A stretch of 64,000 nt of DNA from positions 48,589 through 112,588 of the forward strand of contig CAZOPF010000004.1 of the NCBI GenBank assembly GCA_964581605.1, in the 5' to 3' direction. Below are positions 59,498 to 64,000 of the stretch, in pieces. Within the stretch, counting starts at the first letter, position 1; every line of letters begins with the position of its first letter. This stretch comes from CAADGU01 sp964581605 (lineage in GTDB: Bacteria > Chloroflexota > Anaerolineae > Promineifilales > Promineifilaceae). Below the pieces are notes generated by a model. That model saw only the letters and a list, made by a program, of their open reading frames with translations. It made no database searches and was not told the origin of the DNA. Both the position numbers and the translations under genes were made by a program.

Positions 59498-61174
59498 ATG
59501 ATAGAGTCCACTGATTCGCCCGATATGAACACACAGCCGGTGGTCACGGCCGTAGAAACACCCCCGCCCGCCTCGCCGAAAAATTTAGGCGAGGATCGCG
59601 GTGTGGTCAAAGCAGCGGCTGTGCTGGCGGTGGGCAATATCGCCAGCCGGGTGTTGGGGTTGGTGCGTGAAATCGTCAAGTCCAACCTGTATGGCACCTC
59701 GCCGCTGCTGGCCGCTTACACTGTGGCTGCGTTGGCGCCCATGACCCTGTTTAACCTGATCAGCGGCGGCGAAATGGTCAGTTCCTCATTAGTGCCCGTG
59801 TTTAGCGATTATGCCAGCCGGGAAAAACGGGAAGAACTGTGGCGGGTGGGCAGCGCAGTGCTGTCGCTGGCGACTTTTGTCCTGTGTCTGATTGTGGTGC
59901 TGGTGGAGATTTTTGCCGAGCAGGTGGCCTGGCTGGCCGGGGCGCGCAATTTTAGCAACCCGGCGCTGTTTCAGGTGACGGTGGCTTTGATGCGGCTGGC
60001 AACCCCGGCCGTTTTGCTTTTGAGTATTGCCAGTGTATTGTCTGGCCTGTTGTATGCCCTGAAGCGGTTTACCTTTCCGGCTTTTACCAGCGCCGTGTTT
60101 AATGGGGCCATTGTGGTAGTGGCGCTGTGGCGGCCAGAAGAGATTACCAGCCTGGTGTGGGGCATGTTATTGGGGTCGGCGCTGCAAATTGCCATCCAAC
60201 TGCCGGGACTGCGTGACGGCCGTTTCCATTGGCGTCTCGATTGGCGGCATCCGGCAGTACGGCGTATTGTTATCCTCTACACTCCCATCCTGGCCGGGCT
60301 GGTGGTGAACCAGATCGCTATCTGGATCAGCTACCGGCTGGCAATTTTGACGGGTGATAGCAGCGTCACCTACATGACTTATGCCACAACGCTGTATCAA
60401 TTTCCGTTGGGGCTGGTGGTTACGGCTCTCTCCTTAGCCACGCTGCCCACATTGTCACAACTTGCTTCATCCATTCAAACGGCCGTTGATCCACAGACGG
60501 CTCAGGCCAGGGTGGAGGAGTTCAAGGCAACCTTGGCGGGCGGGATTCGGCTGGTGCTGGCGCTGCTCTTACCGGCCGGGGCGGGGCTGTTTGCGTTGGC
60601 GCCGTTTATCATTGTGCTGCTGCTGGAACACGGCCGTTTCACCGCCGCCGACTCTGAAATCACCACCTACGTCCTCCGTTTTTATTTGTTGGGGCTGGCC
60701 TTTGCCGGGATTGACCAGATGTTGGTGTTTGCTTCTTATGCGCGGCAGGATACCTGGCGGCCGGCGTTGGCCGGGGTGCTGGCAATTGGCGTGTATACGG
60801 CTACGGCCGTGTTGCTGCTGCCTTCCATGGGTCTCTACAGCCTGATGATTGCCGATGCCGTCAAACACATTGTCCATACCGTGATGATGCTCTGGTTTTT
60901 GCAGCGTCAGTTGGGTGGGCTGCATGGGTATGGCATCACCCGGCTGGCGGTGAAGACGATTTTCGCGGCTATCGTAACCGGGGCGTTGGCGCTGGCGGTG
61001 GGCAATCTGGCGGCCGAAATCGTGCCCATGGATCAATTTGGCGGGCGTTTGTTCATTGTGCTGTTGGGCAGCGCCGCCGGGTTGGCTGCCTATGCGGGCA
61101 TGGTGCTGCTGCTAGACATCCCCGAAGCGCGGGCGCTTTACAACCTGGCAGCGGGTAAATTGCGCCGCCGTTAA
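59498..61174 (+). CDS. murJ: Lipid II flippase MurJ
   Basis: 558 residues with about 14 membrane helices, the MOP-type flippase for peptidoglycan precursor. The family opening (AAVLAVGNIASRVLGLVREIVKSNLYGTSPLLAAYTVAALAPMTLFNLISGGEMVSSSLVPVFSDY) is distinctive, and QIAIWISYRLA, YATTLYQFPLGLVVTALSLATLPTLSQLA follows in helices 7-8. A 35-residue polar N-terminal extension precedes the first helix. ATG 59498 has GAAAGG upstream; the Met nine codons later is an alternative. The gene stands alone; the next, an FHA protein, is 100 bases away behind a hairpin. Confidence 0.94.
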   Translation: MIESTDSPDMNTQPVVTAVETPPPASPKNLGEDRGVVKAAAVLAVGNIASRVLGLVREIVKSNLYGTSPLLAAYTVAALAPMTLFNLISGGEMVSSSLVPVFSDYASREKREELWRVGSAVLSLATFVLCLIVVLVEIFAEQVAWLAGARNFSNPALFQVTVALMRLATPAVLLLSIASVLSGLLYALKRFTFPAFTSAVFNGAIVVVALWRPEEITSLVWGMLLGSALQIAIQLPGLRDGRFHWRLDWRHPAVRRIVILYTPILAGLVVNQIAIWISYRLAILTGDSSVTYMTYATTLYQFPLGLVVTALSLATLPTLSQLASSIQTAVDPQTAQARVEEFKATLAGGIRLVLALLLPAGAGLFALAPFIIVLLLEHGRFTAADSEITTYVLRFYLLGLAFAGIDQMLVFASYARQDTWRPALAGVLAIGVYTATAVLLLPSMGLYSLMIADAVKHIVHTVMMLWFLQRQLGGLHGYGITRLAVKTIFAAIVTGALALAVGNLAAEIVPMDQFGGRLFIVLLGSAAGLAAYAGMVLLLDIPEARALYNLAAGKLRRR

Positions 61175-61212
61175 AATTTTGCAACCCCACCGCTTTCCGA
61201 TATAACTTGTAG

Positions 61213-61240
61213 ACATCTGATTTTTAGAAAAATCGGATGT
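61213..61240. repeat. CATCTGATTTTT hairpin, copy 3
   Basis: ACATCTGATTTTT and AAAAATCGGATGT pair with one G-T change around AG. It lies between murJ and the FHA gene and is followed, like copy 2, by CTGATG. Confidence 0.75.
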
Positions 61241-61274
61241 CTGATGGTAATCTCCAAACAGAAAGGAAACGGCC

Positions 61275-61937
61275 GTGTCAGAACCACAATTTCAGCTAGT
61301 TATCCGTAAAGGGCCGCAGGTGGGCCAGGTCTTTCACCTGGACGCGCAATCGCTCATCATCGGCCGTGACCCGATGAGCGATATTACCATCAACGACCCG
61401 GAAATTTCCCGCCAACATGCCCGCCTCACGCGCACAGAGGAGGGTTTTCAAATTGAAGACCTGGGCAGCACCAATGGCACGTTTGTGAACGGGCAGCGGT
61501 TGGGCAGCGAACCACTTGTCTTACAGCCTGGGCAGGCTGTTAACATGGGCAGTGGTGTGCGGTTGGTGTATGAGCTGGCCGGGACGCCACAGGCGGATGT
61601 TGCCACACTGCTCGATTCTAAACCGTTTTGGGGAGCGGCACCGGAGGCGGAGTCTGAGGCAGCGGACGAGGTGGCCGCCACCGATCCACCACCGACCTGG
61701 CCTGAACCGTCCCCGGTTTATACGCCACCACCGGCAAAGGAATATGCTGCACCACCTATCTATCAGCCCATTTCTAATCCGGCCTACCCGCCGCCATCTC
61801 CCCCAGCGAACAAGAATCGGCGCAATATTACGATTGTGGTGGTGCTGCTGTTGCTGTTATGTTGTTGTTGTACGTTTGTGGGCTTTATGTATCAGTGGGG
61901 CGGGGATTGGCTGCTGCAATATCTGGGTATCTACTAA
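61275..61937 (+). CDS. FHA-domain membrane protein
   Basis: 220 residues. Residues 5-100 form a forkhead-associated domain that binds phosphothreonine: IIGRDPMSDITI, SRQHARL and LGSTNGTFVNG all present. A Pro-rich linker (140-180, PPTWPEPSPVYTPPP) precedes one C-terminal membrane helix (about 186-205) rich in Leu and Cys (LLLLLCCCC), so the FHA part faces the cytosol. It probably docks a protein phosphorylated by a PknB-type kinase, such as the one at 7352. GTG start at 61275 with AAAGGAAA upstream. The stop overlaps a bidirectional terminator. Confidence 0.93.
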   Translation: MSEPQFQLVIRKGPQVGQVFHLDAQSLIIGRDPMSDITINDPEISRQHARLTRTEEGFQIEDLGSTNGTFVNGQRLGSEPLVLQPGQAVNMGSGVRLVYELAGTPQADVATLLDSKPFWGAAPEAESEAADEVAATDPPPTWPEPSPVYTPPPAKEYAAPPIYQPISNPAYPPPSPPANKNRRNITIVVVLLLLLCCCCTFVGFMYQWGGDWLLQYLGIY

Positions 61938-61966
61938 AAAGACCGGGCCTCTGGCCCGGTCTTTTT
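61936..61966. terminator. Bidirectional intrinsic terminator
   Basis: AAAAAGACCGGGCC, TCT loop, GGCCCGGTCTTTTT: a 9-10-base GC-rich stem flanked by A and T runs. It sits between the convergent FHA and DUF1232-like genes and can serve both. Confidence 0.93.
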
Positions 61967-62372
61967 ATTTTTCAACGATTTCGCCTTCAATGATGTGGAT
62001 GTTGTCGGACACGGCCGTGTCCTTTTCCACCTCTGGTTCTTCAATGGGGCTATACCCATCAGCCGCCCGAATCTGGTTGAGGTGTTTGATTACTACATGC
62101 TGCGGGGCCAGTTCAATAAACACTTTCGCGCCCACCAGCAGGATTGTGACATCATCCAGCGGTACGGTTGGCAAAAAGTCTATCGGCCAGATCACGTAAA
62201 AAACGGCCAGAAAGGGCAAAAATTTCAAATAAAAGGGCACGTCGCGGTCAACCAGGAGGCGCAAGGCAAGGCGGGCTTGCTGCCAGGCTTCGCGCCAAAA
62301 GCCAGGATCACGCCGGTCCGTTGTTAAGGCAGTTGTTGTATTCATAGGTTCCTTACTGTTCTGTTCAGCCAT
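61965..62372 (-). CDS. DUF1232 (YkvA-like) small membrane protein
   Basis: 135 residues. The core LLVDRDVPFYLKFLPFLAVFYVIWPIDFLPTVPLDDVTILLVGAKVFIELAP is the DUF1232 pattern (Y-x-P-x-D-x-x-P, one or two hydrophobic segments) found in YkvA-like proteins of unknown function. The acidic tail (EEPEVEKDTAVSDNIHIIEGEIVEK) is typical too. ATG 62372 has GGAG 8 bases upstream. The gene is convergent with the FHA gene and shares its terminator. Confidence 0.8.
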   Translation of the reverse strand: MAEQNSKEPMNTTTALTTDRRDPGFWREAWQQARLALRLLVDRDVPFYLKFLPFLAVFYVIWPIDFLPTVPLDDVTILLVGAKVFIELAPQHVVIKHLNQIRAADGYSPIEEPEVEKDTAVSDNIHIIEGEIVEK

Positions 62373-62502
62373 CGGTAATACTCCAAAATACGATGATTTC
62401 TAACCACAGTTGCAACAATAACGCTAACCCACCCACTCTGGCAAAGATTCTCATTTGCCGTGGGAAAACCGCCCCCCTCATCATTCGCTCACCTCATAAC
62501 TG

Positions 62503-63783
62503 TTACGGCCGTGCATAATTCGTCAGCCTGGGCAGCACATCTCTAATCTCATACTTTTCCCAATGTCCAAAAGAACCGGCTGTAAAGATGGTAAAACCCA
62601 TCACATAGGCGTCTTTACGCACTTCCGCATCATACCAGGCCATCTGGTTCACAAACGCCTCAATGCCATCACGCCCCCACCCTTGTTCTACCGCATACGA
62701 TTGAAAGTCGGCCCAACCATACCCCGGCGGGCCAGGGCGGCCGCCAATAATGCCATCTATCCCTGCTTCTGTAATAGCCAGGGGGATAACCAGCCCGGCC
62801 GGCTCTAAAAATTCTCGATAGTACCAGCGGTAACGCAGGGTTAAGGCTCCTCGATCCGCATAATAGGGATAACCAGGCAAGTCAGTGCCATAGCCATAGT
62901 TGATAACCGGCGCACTGTATTCATGCAGGGTCAGGATGGCTCCATATTGCATAGCCGTTTCGATAGCCGGAATGAACAGAGCAAACTCGTTCATTTCCGG
63001 TACGCCCGTAGCAAAGCCGCCAATGGCCGTGCCCAAACCTTGCCGGGCCATCTCTCGTATGCGCTCTTGTTCAAAGCGGGCATACCAGGCCATATGGCTG
63101 AGGCCAGGGTCTGGCTCATTCCAGCCCTCCCAATAATCCACATCAGGATTGGCACGATATTTTGCCAGGTTTTCATGCACATAGCGGCGGGCTTCTTCTT
63201 CAGGATTGCCCTGATATTGCTGGTTATTATTGTTGACGCGCCCAATCACAATGGTGTGTGGAGACAGTTCCTTCGTCACGGCCGCCAGGCCAAAATCATC
63301 CACCAATTTGATGACGTTGGGCTGCGTTTCCCGGATGAATTCTTCAATTGTGGGGCTGTTCGGCCGTATGACATGAATACTCAATTTACTTTTGTTTGGG
63401 TCAATCACAAATGGATAGTGGTAAGTGGCGTTTGGCACGGCCGGGGGGCGTGTAGCCGAAGGGGTGTAGGTGGGGGATGGGGTGTAGGTGGCAGAAGGGG
63501 TGGGCGTATGGGAAGGGATGGGCGGCGTCAGGCTGGGTGTGCTGGATGGGCCGATTTGCCAGGGTTGATTATGATTCTGGTAAGGATCAACGGTTGCCCC
63601 TGGCGGCAAAGGGGTAAATGTGCCTGGAACAGTAGGGATGACCGGAGGAGGGGCCACAGCCAGCATAACGGCCGCAGCACGTGTTGGTAATGAATCGGCG
63701 GGAATGGCACAGGCAGTTAATGCCCACATCAGGAAAATAGCAGTTATCAAGAATGGGGTGTTGACTGAGAATTTTTGCTGCAT
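62503..63783 (-). CDS. Lipoprotein with glycoside-hydrolase-like TIM barrel
   Basis: 426 residues. The signal ends in a lipobox (LTAC, C25). A Pro/Thr/Ser linker (about 40-120, repeats of TPTPSATYTPSPTYTPS) anchors a barrel domain. Within it, YWEGWNEPDPG has the Asn-Glu acid/base pair of clan A glycosidases and LAITEAGIDG provides the likely nucleophile Glu; ILTHEY-like HEYSAP and WYYREF are also seen. A polysaccharide substrate at the cell surface is likely, but the GH family cannot be set from this. The gene runs leftward from 217 bases before the right edge. Confidence 0.75.
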   Translation of the reverse strand: MQQKFSVNTPFLITAIFLMWALTACAIPADSLPTRAAAVMLAVAPPPVIPTVPGTFTPLPPGATVDPYQNHNQPWQIGPSSTPSLTPPIPSHTPTPSATYTPSPTYTPSATRPPAVPNATYHYPFVIDPNKSKLSIHVIRPNSPTIEEFIRETQPNVIKLVDDFGLAAVTKELSPHTIVIGRVNNNNQQYQGNPEEEARRYVHENLAKYRANPDVDYWEGWNEPDPGLSHMAWYARFEQERIREMARQGLGTAIGGFATGVPEMNEFALFIPAIETAMQYGAILTLHEYSAPVINYGYGTDLPGYPYYADRGALTLRYRWYYREFLEPAGLVIPLAITEAGIDGIIGGRPGPPGYGWADFQSYAVEQGWGRDGIEAFVNQMAWYDAEVRKDAYVMGFTIFTAGSFGHWEKYEIRDVLPRLTNYARP

Positions 63784-63842
63784 GGGCAGGATAATACCAT
63801 CCCGTTTAGCCTTATGTCAATTTTGGCAGCAGTACCAACTTC

Positions 63843-63949
63843 TTAGCAACCGTGCAGTAATTATGTAATTGAGTAATTCGGTAATTAGCCGCTTCAATTA
63901 CGTAATTACCCAATTACCCAATCGCTAACTTATTTGCAAACGATCACTT
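63843..63949. repeat. 107-base palindromic repeat element, copy 3
   Basis: Inverted copy of 6347-6453 with only a handful of differences, including the part that encodes the C-terminus of the LOG-family protein there. No gene is seen to use it here; the last 50 bases of the window hold nothing recognisable. Confidence 0.88.
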
Positions 63950-64000
63950 AAATGTAGCTAAAGTGAAGGCTGGCATTCGTTGCCTGGATGGGGGTGGGTG

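Overview
The window reads as one stretch of a draft chromosome (two runs of exactly 100 N, at 2958-3057 and 9731-9830, mark scaffold joins) from a free-living, aerobic or facultatively aerobic bacterium, most likely a filamentous-type Chloroflexota of the Anaerolineae/Ardenticatenia kind. This is inference from gene content: a ba3-type heme-copper oxidase, PknB-like kinases with large extracellular parts, secreted proteins ending in YLPVVVKP or FLPILFK, and intergenic space packed with short-tandem-repeat palindromes. No rRNA, tRNA, CRISPR array, prophage or transposase gene was seen.

Layout. 1-4425: respiratory cluster (end of heme O synthase, ba3 oxidase subunit I, lipoprotein cytochrome c, and a fused cytochrome b / ferredoxin / MvhD-like protein). 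4516-9730: ion-channel-like protein, LOG-family enzyme, GAP-family membrane protein, Ser/Thr kinase cut by the second gap. 9831-13895 (minus): SDR dehydrogenase, transketolase, an AAC(2')-like acetyltransferase and ribulose-phosphate epimerase, in transcription order. 14143-15695: small zinc-ribbon protein, SRAP/YedK protein, HAD phosphatase. 15703-28807: an L-rhamnose island (RhaE-type aldolase-dehydrogenase, tandem class II aldolase, rhamnulokinase, isomerase, mutarotase, ABC transporter pieces, divergent DeoR-type regulator fused to a sugar-binding domain), interrupted by a PIN toxin-antitoxin pair and by a chimeric junction near 24830-24850. 28881-30466: a beta-helix remnant, a MITE-like palindrome and a YefM-YoeB pair. 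30512-36889: hydroxyacid dehydrogenase, xseB, ftsY, prfB with a programmed frameshift, a PH-domain/zinc-ribbon protein, PhzF and a DUF1579-like protein. 36949-41031 (minus): DUF4397-repeat secreted protein and an ECF sigma/anti-sigma pair. 41262-49744 (minus): CoA-transferase, acyl-CoA ligase, thioesterase, MBL hydrolase, membrane protein, HEAT-repeat protein, site-2 protease, ABC ATPase. 50098-63783: phosphoglucomutase, GlcE, a PhnD-like protein, an OpuB/OpuC-type betaine transporter, HyuA, MurJ, an FHA protein, a DUF1232-like protein and a glycosidase-like lipoprotein.

Two genome-wide habits stand out. First, the octamer palindrome ACGGCCGT occurs about 130 times by hand count (roughly one per 490 bases, against one or two expected from composition), mostly inside genes, where it gives Thr-Ala-Val, Arg-Pro or Gly-Arg. 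It resembles the HIP1 palindrome of cyanobacteria in behaviour. Second, almost every co-directional gene junction carries a hairpin whose arms are runs of 7-8-base repeats (GTAATTGG, GTGAGCA, ATGCGTGA, GGAGATTA, AGGTGTTC and others). Many of these begin exactly at, or before, the stop codon of the upstream gene, so the repeat supplies the stop and sometimes the last residues. In hyuA similar repeats sit in frame inside the gene.

Genes that work together: the rhamnose genes form a catabolic and uptake module with its own regulator. Transketolase and epimerase serve the pentose phosphate pathway. The CoA-transferase, acyl-CoA ligase and thioesterase suggest acyl-CoA metabolism. The four opu genes form a complete compatible-solute ABC importer. 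The first four genes look like part of an electron-transfer chain ending at oxygen.
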